The notes below the pieces were generated by a model. The model was not told where the DNA came from and searched no databases. It saw only the letters and a list, made by a program, of their open reading frames with translations. Below, piece by piece: positions 33,675 through 42,704 of a stretch of 64,000 nucleotides of DNA (position 1 is its first letter; each line of letters begins with the position of its first letter). The translations under genes and the position numbers were made by a program. This DNA is from Bin87 sp965203195 (GTDB lineage Bacteria; Chloroflexota; Dehalococcoidia; Lucifugimonadales; UBA3495): NCBI GenBank assembly GCA_965203195.1, contig OZ241860.1:1550001-1614000 (forward strand), written 5' to 3'.

Positions 33675-33949
33675 TTTCCCTATCCTTCCTGCTCCGGCGG
33701 CGATGCGAGGCAATGCGGCGTGGCGCGGCGCAAGGCGGCCCGCCCCGGGGTATGTTGGGGATGGCCCGGGGCGGCGGCGTTGCAAACAGCAACCAGGCGA
33801 GGAACCGCCGCCCCCGGTATCGCCGCCTTTATAGCAGAACCGGACGCCCGCGCGGGGTAGCGCAACCGAACCGATTTGGGGCATTTTTGAAAAAACCGGC
33901 GCCGGGAACCCGGAACGCGGCGTTGCTGACCGGCAACAGTCAACGGAGC

Positions 33950-35395
33950 CTAGCCGCAATCCGGCGGCGACACGGCCGCCGCCAGTCGCTGTAGTTCGGC
34001 GGCCTCCGCGTCGGCGGTAGGCGCCCAGGCGGCCCGCGCCTGCGCCAGCAGCTGCCGGGAGGCGGCGGCGTTGCCCAGAACCGCGTCCGCTTCCAGCCGC
34101 CCCAGCCAGTAGGTATCCCGCACCGAGGACCGGCGGGAGAGACGCTCGTCCAGCATAGTCCGCGCTTCGTCGTACCAGCCGGCGCGCAGGTAGGTTTCCA
34201 GCAGCGTGTCCTCAAACACTTCCCGCTGGGCGTGGCTGCCGCCGATGCGGGCCAGCATCGGGTAGGTTGGCCCCATCAGACGGGCGGCTTCGGCGTAGTC
34301 GCCGGCCACGAAAGCGGCGGCGGCCAGAGCGATGGGCAGGGTCATTTCACGGGACAGGTCGTCGCCCTGGTCGCCTTGCGCGGCGAGGCGGTCGACGAGC
34401 CGCCCGGTGGCGTCGGCATCGCCGGCGCCGGCGAAAGCCAGGGCGGCGTGACAGTCGCGGAAAGCGGCGCCGGGGGTGTCGGCGGCGGGCGCGGCCAGAG
34501 CCCGCACTTCGCGCCAGGGCTTGCCGGGGGCGGCGCCGGAATAGACTTGCAACCGCCACATCAACGAGGCGGCGTCGGCCAGGTTGGCCAGGTTGCGCGC
34601 CTGGACGCCGGGGCGAATGTGGGTTTCGTACAGGTCCAGCGCCGCGCCGTAGCGTCCCTGGGCCAGCTCAAAGAGGGCCAGGTGCCAGGACAGATGCACA
34701 TTGTAGGCGGCGCGGCGGTCAAAGCCGTCCAGCCAGTCCGACAGCCAGAGCCCGCCGGTGGCGGCATCGCCCTGCTCAAAGTAGGAATGGGTAACGGAGT
34801 GGCAGGCGACGGCGTTTTGGGGGTTGCCGTCCAGGGAACGGGTCGCCAGCGCCATAGCTTTGACCGGCTGGTTGGTTTCGTGATGGGCGAAAGAGTACTG
34901 CCCCAGAAAGGCCCAGTCGTCGCCGTTGGCGGGGGCGACCTTGCGCATCATCGCCAGCAGGTGGTCGGGGAAATCGGGGACGCCGGCGCCGAAGCAGCCC
35001 AGCATATAGAGGCGCTGGGCGACGCGCATCGCCAGGGTGTCGGTGGGGAAATCCTCCAGGTGTTCGTGGATCAGGCCGATGGCTTCGGTTCCCTGGCCGT
35101 GGGTGAAGGCGCGCATAATCCGCGTGGCCTGTCGCTCCTCTTGGGAGATGCCGGCGGAGAGGGCGACGGCCTTGTCGGCGGCCTGGCGGGCGGCCGGGAC
35201 GTCCATTTGCAGATGGAGTATGTAGGCCAGCACGGCGTGGGCCATGGCAAAGCCCTCGTCGGCGTCAATGGCGGCGCGGATTTTCTGCTCCGGCCCGTAG
35301 TTCTGGGACAGCACCAGGTCCAGCCCCTGCCGGTACATATCGGCGGCGGCCGGCGATGCTGTGGTGAGGGTCAGTCCCTTGCGTTTCGTTGCCAT
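33950..35395 (-). CDS. TTC38-like tetratricopeptide protein
   Basis: 481 residues of helical TPR-type repeats matching the tetratricopeptide-repeat-38 family found in many bacteria and animals. Landmarks: FAMAHAVLAYILHLQMDVPA, the HEHLEDFPTDTLAMRVAQ repeat, WAFLGQYSFAHHET, CHSVTHSYFEQGD and AYNVHLSWHLALFELAQGRY. Histidines at the start of several repeats are conserved in the family. The role is unknown; it is cytosolic. ATG 35395 is preferred to 35404 (adds MCA). Confidence 0.8.
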   Translation of the reverse strand: MATKRKGLTLTTASPAAADMYRQGLDLVLSQNYGPEQKIRAAIDADEGFAMAHAVLAYILHLQMDVPAARQAADKAVALSAGISQEERQATRIMRAFTHGQGTEAIGLIHEHLEDFPTDTLAMRVAQRLYMLGCFGAGVPDFPDHLLAMMRKVAPANGDDWAFLGQYSFAHHETNQPVKAMALATRSLDGNPQNAVACHSVTHSYFEQGDAATGGLWLSDWLDGFDRRAAYNVHLSWHLALFELAQGRYGAALDLYETHIRPGVQARNLANLADAASLMWRLQVYSGAAPGKPWREVRALAAPAADTPGAAFRDCHAALAFAGAGDADATGRLVDRLAAQGDQGDDLSREMTLPIALAAAAFVAGDYAEAARLMGPTYPMLARIGGSHAQREVFEDTLLETYLRAGWYDEARTMLDERLSRRSSVRDTYWLGRLEADAVLGNAAASRQLLAQARAAWAPTADAEAAELQRLAAAVSPPDCG

Positions 35396-35558
35396 AGCGC
35401 ACATTGTACAGCCCTCCTGGTGGTTGGGAGATTGGGTACGGGGCAGGTTATCACAGCGGGGCGGGCGGAGTCATTGGCGAATCCGGCGCCGGAATGCGTT
35501 GGCGTTGGCGTTGGCGTCCGCGCGCGGTTGGGCCGGCGGAAGGCTATCGGGCCGAGGG

Positions 35559-36053
35559 TTATGCGGTGGAGGGGGGCTCCATATCGGGCGGCAGGTCAAA
35601 AACGGGGCGTCCGTCGGCCCGGTGCGAATGGGACAGAATGGCCATCATTATCTGGTAGTGGTTGCGCTGCATTTGCAACTGCATCTCGTGCTGCGCCTTG
35701 AGCAGCGCATCTACGGAAGCTTGCAACGCGGCGAACTTTTCGTTGCTGGAAGCCTGTAATGCGGCGAACTTTTCATCGAGAACGGCGGTCTTTTCATCGA
35801 TGTAGGCCCGCAATTCGGCAGTTTTTTCATCGATGTAAGTCCGCAGGTCGGCGGTTTTTTCGTCGATGGAAGCTTGCAGGCTGGCGGTCTTTTCCGTCAG
35901 CGACGACTGCGTTCCGGCGACCTGCACGCTGAGGGCGCCCAGCTCACGCTGGGTATTGCCGAAGCGATACCAGAGGGCGCTTACGGCCATCAGCAGAAAC
36001 AGCAGGATGCCGCCGTAGAAAAGGGGCGGTATCCAGTTGGCAATTTCATCCAT
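35559..36053 (-). CDS. Membrane-anchored coiled-coil protein (tandem copy 1, long)
   Basis: 164 residues: an N-terminal membrane helix (WIPPLFYGGILLFLLMAVSA), then a coiled coil built of 11-residue units of the type IDEKTAELRAY, then a conserved tail (LLKAQHEMQLQMQRNHYQIM and a Pro-rich end). The neighbour at 36141-36569 is nearly identical outside the repeat but has about 22 fewer residues there. Upstream sequences are duplicated too. The 11-residue period suggests a right-handed coil. Function unknown. Confidence 0.65.
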   Translation of the reverse strand: MDEIANWIPPLFYGGILLFLLMAVSALWYRFGNTQRELGALSVQVAGTQSSLTEKTASLQASIDEKTADLRTYIDEKTAELRAYIDEKTAVLDEKFAALQASSNEKFAALQASVDALLKAQHEMQLQMQRNHYQIMMAILSHSHRADGRPVFDLPPDMEPPSTA

Positions 36054-36140
36054 AATCGCGCTGGCTCCTTTGGCGGGTAGAGACGAGACGGGTCTGTCGC
36101 CCTCCGATTTTACCAGACAATCGGCACAGTGGGCTGAGGG

Positions 36141-36569
36141 TTATCCGGTGGACGGAGGTTCCATATCGGGCGGCAGGTCAAAAACGGGGCGTCCGTCGGC
36201 CCGGTGCGAATGGGACAGAATGGCCATCATAATCTGGTAGTGGTTGCGCTGCATTTGCAACTGCATCTCGTGCTGCGCCTTGAGCAGCGCATCTACGGAT
36301 GCTTGCAACGCGGCGATCTTTTCCTCGAGAGGGGTGGTCTTGTCATCTATGTAGGCCCGCAATTCGGCGGTTTTTTCGTCGATGGAAGCTTGCAGGCTGG
36401 CGGTTTTTTCCGTCAGCGACGATTGCGTTCCGGCGACCTGCACGCTGAGGGCGCCCAGCTCACGCTGGGTATTGCCGAAGCGATACCAGAGGGCGCTTAC
36501 GGCCATCAGCAGAAAGAGCAGGATGCCGCCGTAGAAAAGGGGCGGTATCCAGTTGGCAATTTCATCCAT
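36141..36569 (-). CDS. Membrane-anchored coiled-coil protein (tandem copy 2, short)
   Basis: 142 residues, the shorter of two tandem copies. Membrane helix and C-terminal tail match the 35559-36053 protein almost residue for residue; the coiled coil keeps only two IDEKT/IDDKT units and one degenerate unit (PLEEKIAALQ). The 87-base gap between the copies resembles the region upstream of this copy, showing that the duplication covered gene and leader. Function unknown. Confidence 0.65.
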   Translation of the reverse strand: MDEIANWIPPLFYGGILLFLLMAVSALWYRFGNTQRELGALSVQVAGTQSSLTEKTASLQASIDEKTAELRAYIDDKTTPLEEKIAALQASVDALLKAQHEMQLQMQRNHYQIMMAILSHSHRADGRPVFDLPPDMEPPSTG

Positions 36570-36625
36570 AATCGCAAGGGCTCCTTTGGCGGGTAGAGAC
36601 GAGAGGGGTTTGTCGCCGGCCGATT

Positions 36626-37840
36626 TTACCAGACAATCCGCGCCGCTTGCAGGGCGGCCAGCTCCGCTTCGTCCATACCCAGCAGGCCGCAGAATACCTC
36701 GCGGTTGTGTTCGCCCAGCTCCGGCGTCCAGCGCAACGCGGCGGCGGGGGTTGCGGAGAAACGCCAGGGTGGGGCTACAGCGCGCTGCTCACCGCGGTCG
36801 GCATGGCTTGCCGAAGGGAAGGCGTTCCGAGCGGCAAGGTGCGGGTCGGTCAGCAGCCGGTCGGCCGAGAGGGAGGGGAAAGCGGCGACGCCGGCGGCTT
36901 GCAGCCGCTCCGTTATTTCGTCCGCAGTATGCGCCTGCGTCCATTGGGAAAGGCGGTGTTCCAGAGCGTCCTGATTCCGCCAGCGTTGGAAGCCGTCGCC
37001 GTAGTCATCGGCGTCGGCCCACGCCGGGTTGCCCATGGCCCGCTTCAGGGCACTCCATTCCCCATCGCTGGCGACGGCGATGGTTACCCAGGAGTCCTGG
37101 CCGGCGCAGGGGAAAACGCCGTGAGGGGACATATCGTCAGCGCGGTTGCCGGTACGCGCGGCGTCGCGTCCGTTCATTGCCGTGTCCATCAAGGTATGGC
37201 CCATAAAGGCGGTGGCGATGTCGCGGACGGCCACATCGGCGCGCTGGCCAGTGTGGCGGCGGCGATGGGCGCAAAGGGCGGCTACGGCGGCGAAGGCGGC
37301 CATCATTCCGCCGGTGTGGTCCATAGCGTGGCGCAGTTCCACCGGCGGGCCGTCGGGATAGCCGGTGATATGGCCCAGCCCGCCCAGGGCGGCGAACATA
37401 GGGGCATAGCCGGCGTAGCGGGCCTCCGGGCCGGTCTGCCCGTTGGAGGACAGGGACACCATAATGATGTCCGGCTTGATTTCCCGCAGTTGGGGGTAGC
37501 CCAAACCCAGCCGCGCCATCACGCCGGGGCGAAAGTTTTCCAGCACGATGTCGGAAATCCGCGCCAGGTCATAAGCCAGTTCCAGGGCGCGGGGCTCTTT
37601 CAGGTTCAGGGTAACGGAACGCTTGCTGGCGTTGACCTGCTCAAAGGATGAGGGCGGCTTGCCATACATTGCGTGGGGGCGGCGGGTAATGTCCAGGCGC
37701 GCCGCCGATTCCACTTTGATGACATCGGCGCCGAGGACGGCCAGCAGCATACCGGCGAAAGGGCCGGCGGCGTGGACGGAAAAGTCGGCCACGCGGACGC
37801 CGGCAAGAGGGGCCGGCGGCGGTTTGAATTGGGCAGGCAT
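36626..37840 (-). CDS. Class III CoA-transferase (CaiB/BaiF family)
   Basis: A 404-residue family III CoA-transferase. N-terminal: LAGVRVADFSVHAAGPFAGM and LGADVIKVESAA; then VTLNLKEPRALELAYDLAR and the central VLENFRPGVMARLGLGY. The catalytic Asp is in the usual place, in GNRADDMSPHGVF. It swaps CoA between an activated donor and a carboxylic acid; the substrate is unknown. GAGGTG precedes the ATG. Members of this family are abundant in SAR202-type Chloroflexota, where they are thought to feed organic acids into catabolism. Confidence 0.9.
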   Translation of the reverse strand: MPAQFKPPPAPLAGVRVADFSVHAAGPFAGMLLAVLGADVIKVESAARLDITRRPHAMYGKPPSSFEQVNASKRSVTLNLKEPRALELAYDLARISDIVLENFRPGVMARLGLGYPQLREIKPDIIMVSLSSNGQTGPEARYAGYAPMFAALGGLGHITGYPDGPPVELRHAMDHTGGMMAAFAAVAALCAHRRRHTGQRADVAVRDIATAFMGHTLMDTAMNGRDAARTGNRADDMSPHGVFPCAGQDSWVTIAVASDGEWSALKRAMGNPAWADADDYGDGFQRWRNQDALEHRLSQWTQAHTADEITERLQAAGVAAFPSLSADRLLTDPHLAARNAFPSASHADRGEQRAVAPPWRFSATPAAALRWTPELGEHNREVFCGLLGMDEAELAALQAARIVW

Positions 37841-38126
37841 TGCGGGGCACCTCGTCAGCGCGTGTTGACATTTCAGCGTCGCTATACTTCGTCTTATCGT
37901 TGCTGTACTTCAATCGTTCCGGCTTGCGCCGGGATCCAGAGGGCCTGGCAGCCGAATGGGCGGCAACGGACGCTGGTTCCAGAATCCTGCTGAAACCATT
38001 ATCTGCCGAATGACGCGGCGCGTACAGGGCCGGGAACCTGCCCCCTCGCCCCCCGGTTTTGAGGGCAACGGGGATAATCGGACAGCCTTTCCGAGGCGGG
38101 CGGCTATGCCCCGCGGTCCGGTTGGG

Positions 38127-38972
38127 CTACAGCAGGGCCGCCACGCCTTGCCAGACCAGCAGGATGCCCACTACCAGCAGGGTAATGCCCATAGCCAGTA
38201 TCAGCAGGTTGAGGTTGACCTTGCCGGTCAGGTTGGCGCCGAGGTAGCTGCCGGCCATGGCGGTGGCGCCCATCATCGCGAGGAGAACCCAGTCCACCTG
38301 GCCGCTGATGATGTGGCCGGCCCAGCCGGCGGCGCCCATTACGAAGCCGATGAACAGGTTGGTGCCGGCGGCGATGCGCGGGTCAACGCGGAGGATGCGG
38401 ACCAGGGCGGGCAGGCGGATGCTGCCCAGAATCAACCCGACGGCGCCGCCCAGCATACCGACGGCGAATCCGATGCCGCCCTCGGCGGCCATCCGTCCGG
38501 GAGTAAAGAGGCCGGGGGATCCCTCCAGGCCGGCACCGAAAAGGGCGCTGTCGCCGGCTCCGGAACGCATCCGGTCGCGGGCGATGATGAGGAACTCCAC
38601 GCCCTGCCAGAACACCAGGGCGCCGGCCAGGGCAATCAGTAGATGCTCCGGCGTGCGGTCGCTGAACAGGCCGCCGATGAAGGCGCCGATGAAGGCCGGC
38701 ACGCCCATTGTGAGCACGATGCGGAGGTTGACGCGGCCGGCGCGCAGGTGGCGGATGGTTCCGGCCAAGGAGGCCAGGCTGCTGACCATAATGTTGGTGC
38801 CGCCGGCGACGGGGGCGGGCATACCCAGCAGCAGCATAGCGGGCAGGCGCATCGTGCCGAGGGCGAGGCCGACGAAGCCGCCGAGGATGCCGACCAGGAA
38901 GGATATGGCCGCCAGCAGCAGGGCGTGCCAGATCGGGACGGCGGAGGGCAGGCCGATTTCAGCGAGGGTCAT
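38127..38972 (-). CDS. TauE/SafE (TSUP) family permease
   Basis: A 281-residue membrane protein with about eight helices in two similar halves. The halves carry the TSUP signature: ILGGFVGLALGTMRLPAMLL with GTNIMVSSLA, and MLGGAVGLILGSIRLPALVR with GTNLFIGFVM. The family exports or imports sulfite, sulfoacetate and related organic acids; the substrate here is unknown. A cytosolic insert between the halves (about residues 110-150) is longer than usual. Confidence 0.9.
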   Translation of the reverse strand: MTLAEIGLPSAVPIWHALLLAAISFLVGILGGFVGLALGTMRLPAMLLLGMPAPVAGGTNIMVSSLASLAGTIRHLRAGRVNLRIVLTMGVPAFIGAFIGGLFSDRTPEHLLIALAGALVFWQGVEFLIIARDRMRSGAGDSALFGAGLEGSPGLFTPGRMAAEGGIGFAVGMLGGAVGLILGSIRLPALVRILRVDPRIAAGTNLFIGFVMGAAGWAGHIISGQVDWVLLAMMGATAMAGSYLGANLTGKVNLNLLILAMGITLLVVGILLVWQGVAALL

Positions 38973-39109
38973 AGCGTGTCAGCCCGGAGTGGTTAGTCCA
39001 AAGTGGTTAGGCCAGAGTCGCCAGGCCAGAGTCGCCAGGACGCCCAGCAATCTGCCGCAGGCCACCAGCCACAGCAGGATGGCGGCGGCGGCAATCAGGT
39101 TCAGCGTTA

Positions 39110-39358
39110 TCACCGCCAACCCCCCGCCAACAGCCAGCCAGCCGCCCAAGCGATGTAGGCGGCGGCAAACAGGTTCAGCGTTATCCCCGCTGTGGCCATA
39201 CTCGCACCCGCTCCGCCATTGTTCCGGCGCGCGCGGCGAAAGCCGGCCAGCGACAAAGGCAACCCCACTGCCACCAGCGGAATGGCAACAATGGTGGCCG
39301 GAGGCGTCCAGGCGGTTATGATGGCCAGGATGCCCAAAATCATACCGGCGATGCCCAT
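39110..39358 (-). CDS. Small membrane protein, DUF4190-like
   Basis: 82 residues with three hydrophobic helices: GMILGILAIITAWTPPATI, IPLVAVGLPLSLAG and ITLNLFAAAYIAWAAGWLL, the first and last being the small-residue pattern of DUF4190/DUF4870-type proteins. ATG 39358 has GAGG upstream. Just past the stop, another frame repeats the last helix (VITLNLIAAAAILLWLVACG, about 39000-39110), so the gene's end seems to have been duplicated out of frame. Confidence 0.55.
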   Translation of the reverse strand: MGIAGMILGILAIITAWTPPATIVAIPLVAVGLPLSLAGFRRARRNNGGAGASMATAGITLNLFAAAYIAWAAGWLLAGGWR

Positions 39359-39463
39359 TGGCAACCCTCGTCCATTGCATATCGCGTGCATATCGCGGCG
39401 GAGCGCCGGGGCGATGGCAGCGCAGGGCCGGGGCGTGGCCCCGTTTGCTGCATCCTGTTTGCC

Positions 39464-39547
39464 GAGTCCCGCTTGCCGAGTCCCGCTTGCCGAGTCCCGC
39501 TTGCCGAGTCCCGCTTGCCGAGTCCCGCTTGCCGAGTCCCGCTTGCC
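39464..39547 (+). repeat. 14-bp minisatellite, six exact units
   Basis: GAGTCCCGCTTGCC repeated six times without a mismatch, between the small membrane protein and the Ldh gene. Exact identity implies recent expansion. Confidence 0.95.
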
Positions 39548-39561
39548 GGCGACAATGCCGG

Positions 39562-40614
39562 CTAGGGCTGGCCGACGGCGTCGGCGACGCCTACTGCCTG
39601 CATGAGATCGGAGATTTGGCGCCAGGTTTCGTCCTCGATAAAGACGCCGGCGGCGCGGCGCTGCTGTTCGGTGCGGTACTCAATTTCGCCGGGGTAATAG
39701 ACTTCGGTGAAGCCGGCGGCGGGCGGCGAGGTTTTGACGAATTCGGCGAACTCGGTCATTTCCTGCTTGAAGTCGTCCAGGGGGCGGAACTTGGAGACAT
39801 CAAAGACGGCGAGGAAACAGCCGTCGTTGTGGCGGGCGTGGGGGTCGATGCCGAAGCCGAGGCCGGTGAGGAGGCCGGAGAACATTTCCACCATAAAGGA
39901 GAGGCCGAAGCCTTTGTGTCCCTGGTCGGCGCCCACGGGGAGGATGGCGCCGCCGGCGGCGTAGTCGTTGGGGTCGGTGGTGGGGTTGCCGTCCTGGTCC
40001 ACGATCCAGCCGGGGGGGACGGGTTCGCCGCGGTTGCGGGCCAGGCTGATTTTGCCGGCGGCGACGGCGGAGGTGGCCATATCCAGCAGCACCGGGCCGG
40101 GCAGGTTGCTGGGGACGCCGATGCAGATGGGGTTGGTGCCGAGGCGGCGGGCGCGGCCGCCAAAGGGGGCTACGGCTTTGGGGCCGGCGCCGGAGTCGGC
40201 AGTCAGCAGGGCAATCATCCCCTCTTGGGCGCACATTGTGGGGTAGTCGCCCAGGCGTCCGATGTGGCTCTGGCGGCGGACGGTGAAGGCGGCGACGCCG
40301 TTTGCTTTGGCCTTGGCGATGGCCATACGGGTGGCCTTTTCGGTGACGACGAAACCGAAGCCCCAATGGCCGTCCACGACGGCGGTGGTGGGGGTTTCGG
40401 AAAGCACCTCAAAGGGGGCGCCGGGGACGATGTGGCCGCGGTCAATACGCTCACAGTATTCGGGGATGTGGATGACGCCGTGGGAGTCGTGGCCGACGAG
40501 GTTGGCCTTGACCTGGTGGGCGGCGACGATTTCGGCTTCGTCGGCGGGGGTTCCTTTGGCGCGGTAGATGGCGGCGGCGGCCTGATGCAGGTATTCGGGG
40601 GGAAAGACGGGCAT
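39562..40614 (-). CDS. Ldh-family (malate/lactate/sulfolactate type) NAD(P)-dependent dehydrogenase
   Basis: A 350-residue member of the Ldh2/YlbC family, unrelated to classical malate dehydrogenases. Landmarks: NLVGHDSHGVIHIPEY with the catalytic-type His, GFGFVVTEKATRMAIAKA, RQSHIGRLGDY, GRARRLGTNPICIGVPS and a C-terminal GADQGHKGFGLSFMVEMFSG. Substrates in the family include malate, L-sulfolactate and ureidoglycolate; I cannot choose. The ATG at 40614 has GGAGG upstream. Near TSUP and CoA-transferase genes, but not clearly in one operon. Confidence 0.9.
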   Translation of the reverse strand: MPVFPPEYLHQAAAAIYRAKGTPADEAEIVAAHQVKANLVGHDSHGVIHIPEYCERIDRGHIVPGAPFEVLSETPTTAVVDGHWGFGFVVTEKATRMAIAKAKANGVAAFTVRRQSHIGRLGDYPTMCAQEGMIALLTADSGAGPKAVAPFGGRARRLGTNPICIGVPSNLPGPVLLDMATSAVAAGKISLARNRGEPVPPGWIVDQDGNPTTDPNDYAAGGAILPVGADQGHKGFGLSFMVEMFSGLLTGLGFGIDPHARHNDGCFLAVFDVSKFRPLDDFKQEMTEFAEFVKTSPPAAGFTEVYYPGEIEYRTEQQRRAAGVFIEDETWRQISDLMQAVGVADAVGQP

Positions 40615-40774
40615 TGGAAAACCTCCGCAGCGGGCGGTTGGGGATGGCAAGGGCGCCGCCGCTGGCGCCCCTGATTGTAACAGGAAAACAGCCGGGCCTG
40701 CTCTCCGACGCCTCAAGCGGGCCGGCGCGTCAGGCGGGCCGCCGGGCAAGGCAAGGAAGGGTTGAGGACGCCGC

Positions 40775-41557
40775 TTACTGGGCGGTGTAGCCGCCGTCGA
40801 TTACCAGTTCGCTGCCGGTCATAAAGGAGGATTCGTCGGACGCCAGGAACAGGACGCCGTTGGCGATGTCGTCCACAGTGCCGATACGACCCAGGGGGGT
40901 AGCGTCCAGGCGGCGCTGGCGGGTTTCCGGGTCGGACATCATCCGTTCCGTCATGGCGGTGTCAATGTAGCCGGGGTGGACGGAGTTGCAGCGGATGCCG
41001 TCGGCGGCGTACTGCACGGCGGTGGCTTTGGTGAGCAGGCGGACGGCGCCTTTGGAGCTGGCGTAGGCGGAGCCGGCGCCGGAGCCAGGGTAGAGGCCCA
41101 CCAGCCCGGCGATGGAGGATATGTTGATGATGGAGCCGCCGCCGGCGGTACGCATAGCGGGTATGGCGGCGCGGGAGCCCAGGAAGACGCCCTTGCCGTT
41201 GACGTCCATAATCTGATCCCATACGGCGGCGTCGGTTTCGTGGATGCGAGGGGCGTTGAGGCCGCCTACGTTGGTACTGCCGATGCCGGCGTTGTTCACC
41301 AGGATGTCCAGCTTGCCGTAGCGGGTCACGGCGGCGGTGACGGCGTCGGCCCACTGGTCGGCGTGGGTTACGTCCAGGTGGACGAAAGTGGCCTGGCCGC
41401 CGAGTTCGCGGATTTCGGCTTCCAGTTTCATTCCTTCGTCGTCCAGGATGTCGCCGATGACCACGGCGGCGCCTTCGCGGACGAACAGGCGGGCTTCGGC
41501 GGCGCCCTGCCCGCGGGCGCCGCCGCTGATGAGGGCAACTTTACCTTGCAGTCGCAT
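40775..41557 (-). CDS. Short-chain dehydrogenase/reductase
   Basis: A 260-residue classical SDR. The NAD(P) motif is SGGARGQGAAEARLF, NNAG is at about 91, the catalytic Ser is in IINISSIAGLVG, and the Tyr/Lys pair is in SAYASSKGAVRLL. Asp in GDILDDEG after the second strand suggests NAD rather than NADP. PGYIDTAM is the conserved C-terminal loop. AGGAG precedes the ATG. Its substrate is unknown. Confidence 0.95.
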   Translation of the reverse strand: MRLQGKVALISGGARGQGAAEARLFVREGAAVVIGDILDDEGMKLEAEIRELGGQATFVHLDVTHADQWADAVTAAVTRYGKLDILVNNAGIGSTNVGGLNAPRIHETDAAVWDQIMDVNGKGVFLGSRAAIPAMRTAGGGSIINISSIAGLVGLYPGSGAGSAYASSKGAVRLLTKATAVQYAADGIRCNSVHPGYIDTAMTERMMSDPETRQRRLDATPLGRIGTVDDIANGVLFLASDESSFMTGSELVIDGGYTAQ

Positions 41558-41668
41558 AATGGCATCTCCTAATTGCGGCCCGGAGCGCCGGATGGCCCGG
41601 ATTGGGGGCGACCCGGACGGGGGCGTTCATAGTAGCGCCTGACGCGGCGGCGGTCGCCGGCCGGCGGG

Positions 41669-42328
41669 TCAGGGGCGGGAAACGTGGCTGATCAGTTCCT
41701 GGGCCACGGCGATGACGCCGCGGCGGCGGACGGTGATGACGCGGGGGTCGCCTTTGCCGTCGAAGTGTTCGGAGACCTTGTGGTCCAAGGGGGTGCTTTG
41801 CCAGATAATGATGACCTGGGCCCAGTCGCGGTGGGGCTGATAGTAGCGGTCGTCCTGGACTCTTTTGCCGTCGATGAAGCGCCAGTCCAGGTCGGGGGGG
41901 GATTTCTGGCGGAGTTCGCGTTCTTTGCGCTCGGTGCCGCCGACGATGAGGATGCGGCGGACGCCGGCGGCGGTCAGGGCCAGGCCGGCCTGGGCGAGGA
42001 CGCTGGCGCTGGGGTCGCCGCCGCAGATGCGGCAGACGGACTGGGCCACGAGGAGCAGGGGGCGGGCGGCGGCGTTGCCGGCGGCGGCGTTGCTGGTAGC
42101 GGATTCGTCCCGCGCGGCCGCCTGGCGACACTCGCCGTTGTTGCAGTGCCAGAGGAAGGCGTCCTCCAGAACCGCGCGGGCGAAGTCGGCTTTGTGGGCG
42201 GCGATGTTTTTGCGGTGGGGGCTTTTCTGGATGATTTCCCACTCAAACAGGGCGGCGCGGGCCTTGTGGTATTCGCTGGCGGCGAGGCCAAAATCCGCCA
42301 GCATATTGTCGATGGCGATGTCGGGCAT
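41669..42328 (-). CDS. DUF2325-like protein beside a HigBA module
   Basis: 219 residues. The N-terminal half is helical with scattered Cys (WHCNNGECRQ). The C-terminal half has SVCRICGGDPSAS, then LTAAGVRRILIVGGTERKER, WRFIDGK, WAQVIIIWQSTPLDHKVSEH and PRVITVRRRGVIAVAQEL. The alternation of short strands, the VGG motif and the SxxLDH segment resemble DUF2325, which is found in small Rossmann-like proteins of unknown function. The assignment is tentative. Only 18 bases separate it from the antitoxin gene upstream, so all three may be co-transcribed. Confidence 0.5.
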   Translation of the reverse strand: MPDIAIDNMLADFGLAASEYHKARAALFEWEIIQKSPHRKNIAAHKADFARAVLEDAFLWHCNNGECRQAAARDESATSNAAAGNAAARPLLLVAQSVCRICGGDPSASVLAQAGLALTAAGVRRILIVGGTERKERELRQKSPPDLDWRFIDGKRVQDDRYYQPHRDWAQVIIIWQSTPLDHKVSEHFDGKGDPRVITVRRRGVIAVAQELISHVSRP

Positions 42329-42346
42329 AGTACCTCTGGGGCGGGG

Positions 42347-42703
42347 TCAGGCGGCGGTCAGGGTGGCGATGGGGAAGCCGGTTTGTTCGGCGATGGCCTG
42401 GGCCATTGCGGGCGGGATTGGCGTACGGCCGGCCAGCATATCGTCCAGGCGGGCGGCGGTGCCGGCCAGGGGGAGCAGGTGGCGGCGGGACAGGTTTTTC
42501 TGGTCCAGCAGGAACTCCAGCATGGCGGCCTGGCTGGGTTCCGGGATGGGGTAGTGCACGGCTTCGTAGGCTTCCACGAGGCAGGACACGCGGTCCAGTT
42601 CCAGTTCCTCCGGGCTACCCGGCGGGGCGTGGATCAGGTCGTCGATGCGGGCCAGCGCCGCCTCGTATTCCGCTGTGGTCCTGATTGCGTTGATGGCAAG
42701 CAT
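42347..42703 (-). CDS. higA: HigA-type antitoxin (second module)
   Basis: 118 residues. N-terminal IRTTAEYEAALARIDDLIHA and SPEELELDRVSCLVEAYEAVHYPIPEP are the signature of the larger HigA group, followed by an HTH with QAAMLEFLLDQKNLSRRHLL. The start lies one base after the toxin stop, and its ribosome site (GGAGGTAATATAGG) lies within the end of the toxin gene. Confidence 0.9.
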   Translation of the reverse strand: MLAINAIRTTAEYEAALARIDDLIHAPPGSPEELELDRVSCLVEAYEAVHYPIPEPSQAAMLEFLLDQKNLSRRHLLPLAGTAARLDDMLAGRTPIPPAMAQAIAEQTGFPIATLTAA

Positions 42704-42704
42704 C

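Noticed and set aside
33675..33959. N-terminal extension of the coiled-coil gene at 32970
   Set aside because: The extra 95 codons are Arg/Pro-rich with no ribosome site; the ATG at 33674 has GGAAGG and starts a regular coiled coil.
39464..39547. CRISPR array
   Set aside because: Units are 14 bp in direct contact with no spacers; it is a minisatellite. No CRISPR or cas genes are seen in the window.
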